Positions 1 to 12,900 of a stretch of 64,000 nt of DNA are shown in pieces. The DNA is from Aphelenchoides besseyi (lineage: Eukaryota > Nematoda > Chromadorea > Rhabditida > Aphelenchoididae). Position 1 is the first letter of the stretch; each line of letters opens with the position of its first letter. The notes beneath the pieces were generated by a model. It made no database searches and was not told the origin of the DNA. It saw only the letters and a list, made by a program, of their open reading frames with translations. Made by a program: the position numbers and the translations under genes. Location: NCBI GenBank assembly GCA_024699855.1, contig JAMPIQ010000002.1:8680001-8744000 (forward strand). The letters are read 5' to 3'.

Positions 1-189
1 ATTCTCTCCCTCACTCTCAAGCAAATAGGAATTCATTCGTGGTCGGCGTTTTTGAGTGAACCGATTGATGTCGATAAAGACGAATTCTTGTTTTCTTTGT
101 TCGAAATTTGTACCAAACTCATAACAAATATCTTTATTGAAACTTATTTAAAGCAAACAAATGGCAAGTTCTGGATTCGCACGAGATTC

Positions 190-1196
190 TTACATTAGCG
201 AACAACAAGTACGCTGTGAAGTTTGAATTTGATCGTTGTAGCGTTCCTTTTGTCTTTGTATAGCCCATGCTAATTGTTGAATTTTTGAAACTGGAGGACA
301 ATCAGCTTCGGCAAGAACCATATCCTAAATGCCAAAAGATACCAACAAAAAACTTGAAGGAACTCACGTTGTCTTCTTCGAATGGATTAACTCGAATGCT
401 CATTCCTTCAAAATAGTCCGATTCAAAAGAGTGATAGTCGGGCTCACGATTGTTCTAAACAACAATTTCATCAAAAAAAAACAGTACACAGATTACCTGT
501 TCATTCAATCTCAATGAGTTCGTCACAAACGAATTTTGAGTTGAATCGTATGTCGTAAGATGAGAAGGCGTGAATTGGTCATGTTGCGGATAGTATTCTG
601 TTTCGAAGAGCGGATTCGCTTTGATCTTCATAACCGAACCGTCAGCTCGTTGCCATTCGTGACTGTGTCGAAATTGGAGATCTTCGAGTTCTCGCCGCAA
701 CTTCTCGGCCAATCGTTGTGTAGCCGTAGTTCCCGAATCAGAATCATTCGATGAAGCTGGAGATCTATCATTTTCTTGATCGACTTCTTTTGTAACAAGT
801 TCAGACATCGGATTGGGAACCGTCGATGAAATCGCTTCTGTTTCGTGATTATTACCATTCAGATCGCACTGATCGACGCTTTCAAACTCAACAGGCGCAC
901 AGATCTCGTAGACTAAACAATCGAATGGCTATCAATTAGGAAAAGAAATCCCACTTACTGGACGTTCGCATTTGAGTGTCGGAACGATTTTCGCGGTTGT
1001 TTGCTGTCAACATTTCAGAGTTCGTTGTTGTGCGTCGACGATTCTTCACAGAAAAATAGTCTTCGTGCTCGAGGTCGTCCCGTTCGTTCTCTATCGCTTT
1101 GAAACCAATTTCATCGAATTGCTGATGTAGATCAGGACACGAGCCACAATTCACATCCGCATTTCCATTGGCAGAAGTCGCTCTTTCCGTCGACAT
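190..1196 (-). CDS. Putative prenylated protein with C-terminal CaaX box, unknown family
   Basis: Four exons read on the minus strand: 1196-959, 912-497, 454-368 and 324-190, joined by GT-AG introns of 42-47 nt with matching phases (1, 0, 0). The predicted protein is 291 residues. It is polar and acidic, with a short charged helical stretch (RLAEKLRRELEDLQ) near the middle and a second one near the end (QQLAWAIQRQKERYNDQIQ). It ends in Cys-Cys-Ser-Leu-Met. A terminal C-a-a-M motif is a known signal for farnesylation, and the Cys just before it could be palmitoylated, so membrane anchoring is inferred. The CCSxM ending recalls paralemmins, but I see no clear paralemmin coiled coil and do not claim homology. 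The ATG follows TTATTTGCAG, so an upstream non-coding or coding exon is possible. Confidence 0.6.
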
Positions 1197-3907
1197 CTGC
1201 AAATAACGGTCTTTCGGTGCGCAATAATCTGCGGTGGTGTTATTTTTGCGTGAAAAAAGCGTTTAAGAAGAAGTTTGCGCGCGCGGTTAGTGTTAAACAC
1301 GAGCAAAACTCCGCAATGTTGTGACGCATGCGATGAGCCGGGCACCACGACCATCGCAAACGCTCTGCGTTATTAACAGACGAGCGCTAATTTCGTCTGC
1401 GCGACTGGCCAACCGAATTTGGCTCTTTGTTGTGGACTGTGATGTCCGAAAGCAACTCTTGACTTCCGGTAATACGCAAGGAATTTACTTTCGAACTGCT
1501 GCAAACGTCTGCAATTGAGTTCCAGAACTTTGGACTGCGCGTTGAAGGTGTGGAAGCGATCGGAGTCACAAAGTTCCGAAGATTTGAATGATCCTCAGAC
1601 TGAAAGAAAATCCAAAACGCATCAAAAACAACAGATTACCGAGTTTTGGGTTTGAAGAGCGTGCTTTCGATGTCGCCGTTTTCTCCGTCGTTTGAGTACC
1701 AGAGCCCCGATCGGTTGTCCAGAGAAAGCTGCAAAAAGTGGGCGATAAGTGGGAAAACAAACTCTTTTTCTTTCAAATTCTTACGACTAGAATAAAACCC
1801 TTTAGCTGTTCGGTTGAGACGACAGAAGCTAATTTCTCATCTGTCCAATAACCCGCAAAATCTCGACATGAACTCTTTTCCAACTCACTTGGAATCGTAG
1901 TGAATTTAACAGAGTAGCTGTTTGTTGGGAATGAAGCGAGGGAATTAAAAGCCTGTGGAGTGTAGGTATCGAACGGGACTAAATGCTCGAGCTACAACAA
2001 AACCACAACGACAACTAACCGGCTGGTGAGCTCCAATTTGAAGTCCACATCACTGAAACCAATCAGTTGATGAATTTGAATTTAAAAAAAAGGTTTCGTA
2101 TAATTCAACTTGTAAAACCCGACGAATCGAATAAAACCCATTGAAAAGCGAGTGGCTGAAGGCTTCTTTTGTTGTTGTTCTATTGGATGACATTTCGCTC
2201 GGATGACATGTGCTTTTGATTGGTTTGTTTCGGTCAGCTGTTAAGATTGCGAAAAGCATTAATTGTCAAGAATGAGTAAAAACCGTTAAATCCAATATGT
2301 AATTTTTAATTAGTACATTTTTTGTCGTGAACGAAAACTGTTTTCAGGAGAATTAGTTGAAAAGACAAAGGAACGATAACGTTGACGAATTCAAACAATA
2401 TGGCAGTTTTAGTGTTCCGATTAACAAACGGTGTGTAACATTATTTTGGTCAATCGTCGAATAAAGCAGACAATTGTGAAATAACCTTTGATTATAAGCA
2501 AGTTAATCGAAACCAATTTGCTTGTCGGATTGTTCGCTGTTTTGACGATTATCCCAATGCGCTCATTGTTTGTAAGAGGCTGTTGAGTGAAAGGTGAGAA
2601 GACTTTCACGTTTTTCGACGTTCGCTTCGGTAGCTTTCTTGAACCCAATCAGTCACGGTGTCCACGTTATCAAGTCTTACTGATTACTCGAAGCAATTTA
2701 GAATTAACGCACAAAACTTTGAGCTGACCAATCAGCTTCATCGAAATGGGCGATGCTAATCTGTAGAGTAAATTTGTAGGAAGATCAGTTGATTCGTAGC
2801 TTTGGCTTTGTGACTGAGGGTTTTTTGTTCTTCTTTCAATTGAACAGTTCACTTAATTTCTTTCTTTCTAATGATGTTCTGTACAAAGAAGTAACATTAA
2901 TCGTAAACTCAACTAGAAGTGAAAGCGTTCAAAAACAATATCTTTTAAAGAAACCTATTGGACTAATCGAAAAGACTGACAAACTAAAACATAGATGGTC
3001 AGCGCTAATCATTTTGAGTCAAATCAATAGATCGGAAAGTATTTCGCACTGCAGTTTTGGTTGTCACATCAGCGGTCTGTTCGTGCTCCAGGTTGAACAG
3101 AATCGATAGGAAAACACTCGGAGAGTTTTTGCAGAGCGAGTAGCCAAATCGTTTCCCACAACGCACCTCTCAGGCAGCAGTTTGGCATTTGCGCGACTCG
3201 CGCTGATCATCGACGGCGTTCAACCACCGGCTTCTTGTCGTCCTAATCGTTGTTGACGGAAAAATACAGAGCGTCCGACGAGCTTTTGCGAATTTTGCTT
3301 TTTCGATCTTATTGTTTGATCTTTTTATCTTTTAACAAAGCGTGTACGCGATTGAACTCATTTAAAGTCGATGGTCTCTTTTGTTTTCGACAACCTTCGA
3401 ATTTCTTTTCTTCAACTTTTCGTGTTTGCAGTTGAAGTCTCGACTTGTTTTTCCTTCTGCTAAAAGACTGAAACCCACAAATCTCTAGCGAGTTGAATAC
3501 CATTTTACTTTCGCAATCGTCTTCATAATACGATCTTGTTACGACCGTGACTGCACTAAAATGAGAATTTTGAAAGAAATCGAAGGTCAACGTTTTTCTG
3601 GAGAATTCGAGGGAAAACGTTCGCGCTGCTGACGATCCCCATTGCCCGGAAGTTTTGTGGATTGGCATTTTGTTTGCCTTAAGACTCGTGAAGCAGTGCG
3701 AGATGATGACTTTGCTTCGGGGTGCGTCCCATTTTGATGCGAGCAACAGAAATCGCAGCCAAAAACGTTCGTTCTTTGGGTCTTCCGTGTGATGATTATT
3801 GTACGACGCGCTCAAACGTTTCGCTGATTGATGTCGCGTGCTCGAAGACAATTTTGCAAAATTTTGTTTTTAGACTTCACCTTCTTTTGTAATTGGAATC
3901 AAACACA
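1197..3907. other. Intergenic stretch, no supported gene
   Basis: This 2.7 kb lies upstream of both the minus-strand CaaX gene and the plus-strand eel-1 gene. It probably holds their 5' regions. A 180-codon open stretch on the minus strand (3851-3309) starts at TTG, has no splice partner or recognisable domain, and looks like chance. A TTTTTAG-type acceptor just before the eel-1 start (about 3870) may be a 5' UTR or trans-splice site. Confidence 0.5.
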
Positions 3908-6900
3908 ATGCTGATCAACAAGTCATCGTTGAAACAGCCTTTTACAACGGAATTAGTGAGTCGAGTTCGTTTGTCAGTGGAATAATCGGATTTTTAGCCA
4001 GCGGAGTGCAATGAAATCATCAAATCGATGCTCAACGAAACAACCGGACCCGAGCTGCTTTGCTACCGCTTGGAATTGCTCACCGAGTTGTGTGGCCAAA
4101 CCGGAAAGGTAACTACTCAATTTTTGCCATCAAATTTACTTCGAATTTCAGGTCGAGTTTTCACAATATTTCGAGGTTCTGAACATGTGCGATTCGATTC
4201 TCGCTCATGCCATCAAACACGAATCAAACGGACTGATGAAAATCGACCAGTGCGATCTCCTGGACAACGTTGTGATCGCCATCTTGAAGTTCACCGCCGC
4301 GTTGTTCGAAAACACATTCTTTCGATCGGTGTACGCGTCTTTTTTGGTGCGTTAATGTTTGCAAGAATTTTATTGAATTGGTTTTAGGAAGTGGTTGAAC
4401 TGCTGAATTGCATCAAGCCGAAGATCGTCGTCCATACGCTCAAGCTCTTGGTCTCCATTTCGAAAACCTCTCGTTTTATCTCACAACATGTCGACGTAGC
4501 TGATCAGAGGAAGTTGAGTTCAAGACTTATTGCCGTTCACGAATGCTGGAGCCGAAACAACACACCAACAATGGCGGAAGCCGTGAAGTCCAGAGATGTA
4601 CAGTCGAGTTCCAAGATCACTGTTCGTGTCAATGGAAAATCAGAGGTCATTCCGTTCGTTGAAGGAATGTCAATCGAAGAAGCCAACAGAATGTTGAGAG
4701 CGAAATTGAACGAAGCTAACGAGGAAAAGAACAACACCGCGGATCCGGAAACCACATTTGCATTTGCTCAACTTCGTTTCAACTTCTACATGACGAAATT
4801 CGAAACTCGAGTGGATTCGGCCATTCAACGGCTGATGTCGCTCGCCGTTTTGTGTAAATTAAGAACGATGAAAAAATTTTAAATTTCGAATTTCAGTTTA
4901 CTCTCGATGCTTATTGGACGAATGGCGCATCGCGTGCGTCATTTCGAACAAAGTCTTGGACGACATCTGCGAAGTGATTCAATTGGATCCGACTTCATTT
5001 GATCCATCGTTCAATGCAATGATCGACAACTTGCGAACGGAAGCACTGAAAACCTTAGCGAGCATCATTTTTCTTGATAAACCGGCCAAGTAAGTTCATT
5101 TGATCTATTCTGCATATAATTGCAAATTTCAGGCTTCAACATGTACTCAGCACGTTGGGTTTGAATTCCTACCTTGGATACGCTGCCACTTTAATGCAAC
5201 GAGTTGTTCGAAACTTGAAACAGAACGAAACTTCGGTCGAGTCAACGGCCTTTATCACTTCATTGTTCTCGCTGATCTACCACATTGCCGGATTGGAACA
5301 CGGTTGGTCATTTCGAATTACAACAATCAGTCTCGAAATGTTTCAGGTGGACCTGCCCTTGTGAGCATTTCGACGGTCCCAACTTTGCTCGAAGTTGTCA
5401 GTTTGAATCAATTACCCGATTCGCTGATCAGCTTTGCTACTCGTGCTGTTCGGATCATCGATATTTTAACGCACATCGATTTGAACGAATTCATTTCACA
5501 CGATGGAATTACTATCGTAGTCAGTCGACTGATCTTCGAAGTCGAAAAGTGCCGCGAATTCATAGAAGAAAACGAACAACCTGCCAATCGTCGGTTCGTC
5601 ATTCACCATCATCGATCGGCCTTAATCAAATCGCTTCTGAATTTTTTGAAACGAGCAATCGCTGATCCAATCAACGCAACTCACGCACGACGAAGTAAGT
5701 TGAGCAACCTAACACAGACTAATTACGCTTTTTAGTTATGGAAGGCGATTTGCCAAAAGCCTTGACGCATATTCTGAAGACGCCGCAGTACTACGGGTCT
5801 TCGCTTATGCATTGCGGTAAGTTGAATCATTCACATTCTACTTACATTTGATCGCATTTCAGCAGTCGAATTGACCACGATGTTCATCTATCAAGAACCG
5901 GCACAACTCAACATGCTGCAAGATCGAGGATTGTCGCACGCAATCCTCGATCTCTTGAATCACGACCATTTTCCAATCAGTCGTGAAATCGTCACATCTT
6001 TGCCTACAACATGCTCGGCGTTGTGTTTGAACGATCGCGGACTTAAAATCTTCAACGAGTACAAACCAATGGAACAAATTTTCCGCATCATCTTCTCATC
6101 AGCCTTCATGCAAGTGTTGCGCAAGCGAAAGAATGAATTGAGTAATTCCGTTTTTTCGTTTTGATTACTCACGCTTCGAATTTCAGATGATGCAGCTACA
6201 CGTATTGGCGGCGCTTTCGACGAATTGATGCGGCATCAACCAACTCTTCGCAAGGATCTAATAACTTCGATGGTGAAAGTTATCAGCGAATTGGTGAAAG
6301 ATGCGGGCCGAGAAGAAATTCACATTTCGTCGAAATCGATGAGTTCGAGTGCCGTCTTCATGTCGTGTTTAAAGTCAACAGACGCATCTTCACGCGACAG
6401 TTCCGCGCCGGCGGAAATGAAGAAAAAAAACTCGAATCCCGATTCTCTTGAAAGTATGATCAACGAGTGGAAAGAGTTTTCGGAGTCCAGTTACCAAAAA
6501 CTGAGAACCGAAACGGAACAAAGGTGAGCTGATGGTTTTCTTCGATTTTACTTTCATTTCTTTCAGTCGTCGAACTCATTTGGTTGCGGAAGCAAGCATC
6601 GAGAAGCCAACGGCTTTCTCGTTTGTTCAGGAAGGTAACTATCTTCCAATCAACGATTTCATGGTGCTTTTGGTTCGTATGGTTGAATCAATGCTCGGTA
6701 ACAGCACAGTTACCGAGAACAGCAACGTGATGTACGAAGCGGGACTTCCTGAGCAGATCCTTGGATTCCTGAGTATCGAACGTTTGGTTCCGGTTGTGAG
6801 CAACCCCATTTATTTGCATGCTGTTCCAAACGTTTTCCGTTTGATTTTCGTAAGTCAACTTTTTATCTTGATCTTTTACTAATCGATCATTTTAGCAACA

Positions 6901-9900
6901 ATCGCGATCTCTTCACGTTTTCGAGTTGTTGAGCAGTACACTGCAAACTCAATTGAAAGCTGTGAAAGTCCACGACGATCTTCAACAGTTCATCGCACCA
7001 CAACACAGCTTGCAATTGAATCGACTTTCCGTTCTCATGGCCATTTTCTCGTCGTTCATTCGTGGCGCATTGGCGAACTATCACGATACCCGAAATCAGT
7101 TGTTCCATTATTTGGCTGAAGGCAATGGAGTTCAGTTCATGGGCGATCTTCTCGATGTACTCTACAAAGTCAACCGCAGTATTGCACACTTTCACTCGTT
7201 CTTCAATACTCCATCTTCGAAAGAAGAAAGTGGCACGACAGAAACCAAACTCACGGATGCAAAACAAACGAAAGAACAGAAAAAAGACGAAGTAGCAGGC
7301 ACATCGAAATCCGATTCATTGACATTTACTCCCGATCCAACTTCGAACACCGCACTTGTGAACATTTCAAAGCAATTGGCCGAAGTTCTTTGTCAACTTA
7401 CACGTGCATTGAATGTGACGCGTCATCGTCGCGGAACAGAAACATCGTTCACGAACAATCTGATCAAAGTCGCCAAATTGATTTTCGAAGGATTCTGTCG
7501 TTCTTTGGACAAATCCGCGGAAATCGACAATCGGTAAGTTGAGAAATTCACGAAGCTTCATTGAAATTAAGGTTCAGATACATTTACATCCAGAACATTC
7601 AAGGAGTTCTGCGTCGTTTATTGCTCGATGAAAACGTTTATCCACAGCCGCTCATTTTGACACCATTTTATGAGAGCGGATGTCATGACGCGTTTTTTCG
7701 AATCGGTGAAAATTTGGTGAAAGGTAAGATACTCAGTTTTACGATTCATTTCTTTCGTTCTTTCAGACGGCCTTTCATCTTCCACGTCAACATTGTTGAT
7801 CTGGCTGTCGACAGTTCACCGTCTGGTTGCTGTGGAGTCGATGCAACAGGCACGAGCAAGTCGTGGTGATCGCTTCTCTTCTCGTGAACAACAGGCATTG
7901 AACAAGTACATGTCGACGGCTCAAAATGTAAGTGCTGAATTCGAGAGAATCAATCCACTTCTGTTTTTAGGATGCTTTGAATATCGTCGGAAACATTTTG
8001 AGTGACATACTCAAAAAAGAGAAAAAACTCGAAAATAGCGAGAAATCTCGGCTTCTGGAAAGCGTTTTTGATCTTCTCAAAGAGCTGATTCAAGGAATTT
8101 TTCAACTGCACAATACTGACAAACCGAAGGAAACGCGACCATCGATGGACTCTGTTGCCAGCGAAATCGATCAGAGCAAAGTGAATACTCTCACTGAAAT
8201 GGGTTTTACTCGTCAACAAGCACTTCAAGCGCTAGCTTTGTACACCAATGTTGCCGATGCGATGGATCACTTACTCAATCCGGCTTCCGATCTTCACGCC
8301 TCCGCTCATCTCAATGATGCTGCAATTGGACGTCCACTTGAGGTATCGAAGAATATTCAAACGAATGTGTAGAAATGATTTTAGATGATCAATGAGACTC
8401 AATCAGTTGAACAACTAAACCAATCGACGGATGCAAGTACCGAAACTGCGGCAACACAAACTGACGGAAGTCAAGGAAAAAAATTGGAACTGCAAAATGC
8501 CGTTGGAATCGATTTCCAGGTATTCATTTTGTCTGAAACACATTTTTAGCACGAAATTTTAGAAGTCCGTCGAGTATATGTGCAAAACACTCGTCCCGTT
8601 GACGACCGAGCTTCTGGCTGAAGAACCTGCGATCGTTTTCGCCGTCGCCGATATGCTTCGCGTGTTGATTCGAGAAGACGAGGTGAAGGAGTGGTCGAAA
8701 ACTAAGTTCGTTCAAAAAGTCTTTGTCGATCATACTGAAGACATTTTGAATCGACTGGTGAATGAATTTGAAAGTGTCGAAAACGAATTGACAATTCCAT
8801 TTGCAAGTCATTTGCATTTGATTTGTTTGCTGTGGAATGCATTCGATGAAACGTACGTCGATTTGTTGGAGTCACATGGAATCTACAAATTGGTCTACAG
8901 TTTATTGGTCAAAGTTGTCGAAAATAGACGTACAGAAACTCCGTGAGTTTTGGAATTTTCGATTTTTTAATCGCTTTTATTTTCAGACTTTTAGCTCCGT
9001 TGTTGCTTTGGATCGACTTGTACAAAAAGGAAGGAAGATTGCGTTTTCGACGTCAACTCTTCAACAACGCCATCGATACCCCAATGCAATGGTACTATTG
9101 GTCCGATGATGATCGATCGATGACGAACGGCATTCAGTGGCGCGAATATGCACCGGTTTACACAACAGTGATCAACGCGGCCTTCAAGGCCGGTCGTTCC
9201 GAATGCAAATTGAAGATCAACGAAAAGTACTACGTTATCGAATTCGCTACGATGACTCAACGACTCATTGATCGACCACTACAATGCAATCCGATTTTTG
9301 GAAACGTGAAATTGCCCGACAACTTTTCCATTGACGATTTCATAAACGAAGATCTGAAACTTCAAAACGGCGACGACTCTTCGGACTTGATCGACACTGT
9401 GGTCAAACTCTTCAAACTGCTCTCTGACGCTGGAAACTGTCCATCAGACGTCACATTTTCACTTTTGTCCTTGGTTCATCGCCTCACGGTTTCAAAGTCG
9501 GTGGCTCAACGTTTCATTGATTTGAATGGCGTTGAAACGATGCTACACGTACGTTGTGAAAACCCCGCGCTTTTGATGTCAACGGTCATCTGCTTGATTC
9601 TTCGAAATTGCGTCCACAACGAGAATTTGACACGAACGGCTATTGAACACGTGATTCGCCAAATTCAACTCGGACTTCCGGCGTCGCTTTTCGAACAAAG
9701 TGGCAAAACGATGACTACGAAACAAAGACGATTCCTTAAGGATTGGCGTCGTGTTCTTCGACTTTTCTTTCCACTGTGTGATCACGACTTGCCAACCTAC
9801 GTTGATGTCGCTTCCACGTTTATGACTCATCGAAACGAACAAGATTTCCAACTCTCAACAACCTACGAGAGCAACAAAGAGTTGTCCATTGATCATGCGG

Positions 9901-12900
9901 AAATGAACAATTTGAAAACGGTAAGTCAATGAACTTGACTTCTATGAAAACGGATATTTTAGGTGATGAATGCAATTCTCAACCAATTGATTGTCAACGT
10001 CAAGAATCCGTCGGAACACAAAGATTGCGTACTTCAACCGAGCACATTGATTCTCTTCATCAGTGAGTTGATTCGAAGCTTTCCTTTGGCATCGGAGATT
10101 CTACTTGATCGTCAAGAAGATGACGTTCGTTTTCTTCAATGGATCATCGAGAAATTGATGCTGAATGATGTGCAGAACACAGAACAAATCGTCACTTGCA
10201 ACGCCCTTTTCTTGAGTCTAATGACCGCTAATTCATCGCCGAAGTGTTGCGAGATTTTGGTTGAAATTTTGCAAAACACTTTGACGAATTTGGTCCACTT
10301 AACCGAACAGACGAGTGATGCGAACGATAACGGAAAGCAATTTTGCGATCGAATCAACACTCTGACGAAATTCATGGCCATTCTGCGTGACTGTTGCACG
10401 GTAAATCTTTTATCTTCTTTTTCGTTTTCAAACTTTTCTGTTATAGAACAACGTTACGCACGATCGAATTCAAAGCACTTTCATTCACGTCGTTCATGAT
10501 CGCAATCTTCTTCTCGATTTCGCTCACGCGATTCGTCGACTTCCGCTCGACTATCCGCATGTTGCCGAAACTGCGAATTCGGTTCTTCGAATGATGGAAG
10601 AGTACGCCCGATCAATTGGAATCGTGAAACCCGTGGAACATCCAAAACTTGCAACACCGCCAAATGAACGAGCCAACACCAATAACTCGACAGCTCCAGC
10701 CGGTTCCTCAAACAACGCGGACGCCAATGAACGACCGTTGGCTGGATCTTCAAATTTGGAGCAACAGAATCCGGCGATCATTCCGTTGGTCAATCGAATT
10801 GTGGCTGAAGAAGACAATTTGGACAGCGCCGAAATCGATGAGTCCGGTGATCCGTTCGATGGTTTCAACGACGCACAATTTGGTAATCGTGCGCGTTCGA
10901 ATTCTTCCGAATCTTCGTCCTCCGGTCCCGATGAGGAGATGAACAACGAACAACAAATGGTAATTGAAGACGCGCAGAACATGTACGATTCGGATGCCGA
11001 TCGTGAGCACGTTGAAATTGCTTTAGACGTTACCAACGAAAACAACGAAAGTGCCGAGTTCGTTGAGGATTCCGCCGACAATATGGGAAATGGACGAGAT
11101 GAAATGCACGAAGACGAAAACGACACGGAAATGGAAACCGAATCGGATATGGAAGACGAAGAAGAAGGTACAATTGAAGACGATGAAGCACCAAATCGAG
11201 TCAACGATATTTTCACTGTTCGAAGCGTAATCGACGAGATGCGAATGGACGATATGATGAATCGAGACGATTTCTTCCATGAAAACGGACTTCTACAAGT
11301 GAACTTCCGAAATCGTTTTCAATTAACTAATTTGTTGTTGTTTAGATTCAAAACGAGACTTATGATGGCGGAATGCTGATTACGAACCGAAGTCATCGCG
11401 GTGATTTCGCACATCCGATTGCCGCATTAGCTGAGTATCTTAACGAATGGCAGCGTGGACCGCAACCGTTAGATCACGGAAATGAAGAGGTCGTTACATT
11501 CAGTCGAGGTGGAACGACGCCTTGGGTTCGCTACAATAACCAGTCACAGTCGGCGTTGAGTAACGGTCCAGGTAAATTAGTTTTACTATTTGCTTTTTCA
11601 TTGTTGTGGAAATTTGAAGTCAATTGTATGAGTGAGAAGGGCGTTTTAAAAACAAATTTTCCAGGAACATTTGGTACGTTAAGTGCAGCGTCTCGTTCGG
11701 AATCCCACCCACTTCTTCGTCGACCTCCACGCATCGTTTCGAATGCTAGTTCGGCTCCAGTGTCTACGCAGAATGCAGCTATGAATGGGATGAACGGAAA
11801 TGTTCGTGAAACGGTTAATATTTTCATCTCGGATCGCAACGGACCGTCACATCCAATGCACAGTTCGGTTTTGTCGACTATCGAAAATGCAATCAACGCT
11901 ATTGGAGCATTTGGAGGACCACGCGGACGAGTAAGCGAAGCGAACTCATACATCATTTATTTGATGTTTAGTTGCAGACTCATCGTTTTGTGACGCATCG
12001 TTCTGGACATCATCACGGTTTGAGACGTCAGAACGCTCTTCGTGCTCGTAATTATTACGATGGTTTTGTTTTAGGCCACGATCCGCGTGGCATTTCTTAT
12101 TCGACACCACGACAACCCGAAAACGCCGACGGACAACTCACGAATATACAAACTCTGTTGAACTTCAGTGAGGAACAAGGATTGATGCGAGCACTCGAAG
12201 TGAGTAATAGATTATCGACAGACTTAATTTTCATTTTAGGAACCTCGTGACAACCCATTCCTTCGTCGTATTGCTGAGTTGTTCGTACCGTTCTTTATGG
12301 ATCGTTTGTCCGACACAACTCGCATGCTGAACGCGCAATCCGCGCAATATATCAACGTGGTCATCGCCGCTCACTTAAACAAAGTTTGCAAACTTTCTGT
12401 AAACAACAAACCATTAAATTGTTATAAACTTTGGGATTGCAGGATGAAACGAATGTCGAACCCGAAACAACGAACGTTGCTCAGCCCGCACCATCGACCA
12501 ATGAAAGTATGCGTCCACCAGATGAGGAAGAAGGAGCTCGATCAGTCGATCAAGCGTCCGTGGATTCGTCAGAACTTGCACTTCAAATCGATGCCACCGC
12601 AATCAATGAACCAGAAACGGACGGCGAACGAACACCGCAAAATGAACCCGAAATCTCGAATGATTTGGACGAGACCGTTGCGGACGAAGAACAAACCGTT
12701 GCATCGGCTCCAATTGAAACGCAGGCGGTTGAACAAGAAACGCCGAGAGTCGAAGAGAATCCCGAAGAAATGGCCAATGAGGGAGCTGAATCGTTACAAC
12801 AAGAAGAAGAATCAGCTGACGAGTCCATTGGCATCGATCCCACGTTTTTGGCCGCTCTTCCCGACGATATTCGACAGGAGTTGATTCGTGATCACGAACG

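Noticed and set aside
3309..3851. 180-codon minus-strand open frame upstream of eel-1
   Set aside because: It starts at TTG, has no domain, signal peptide or splice partner, and its composition looks like antisense or intergenic sequence.
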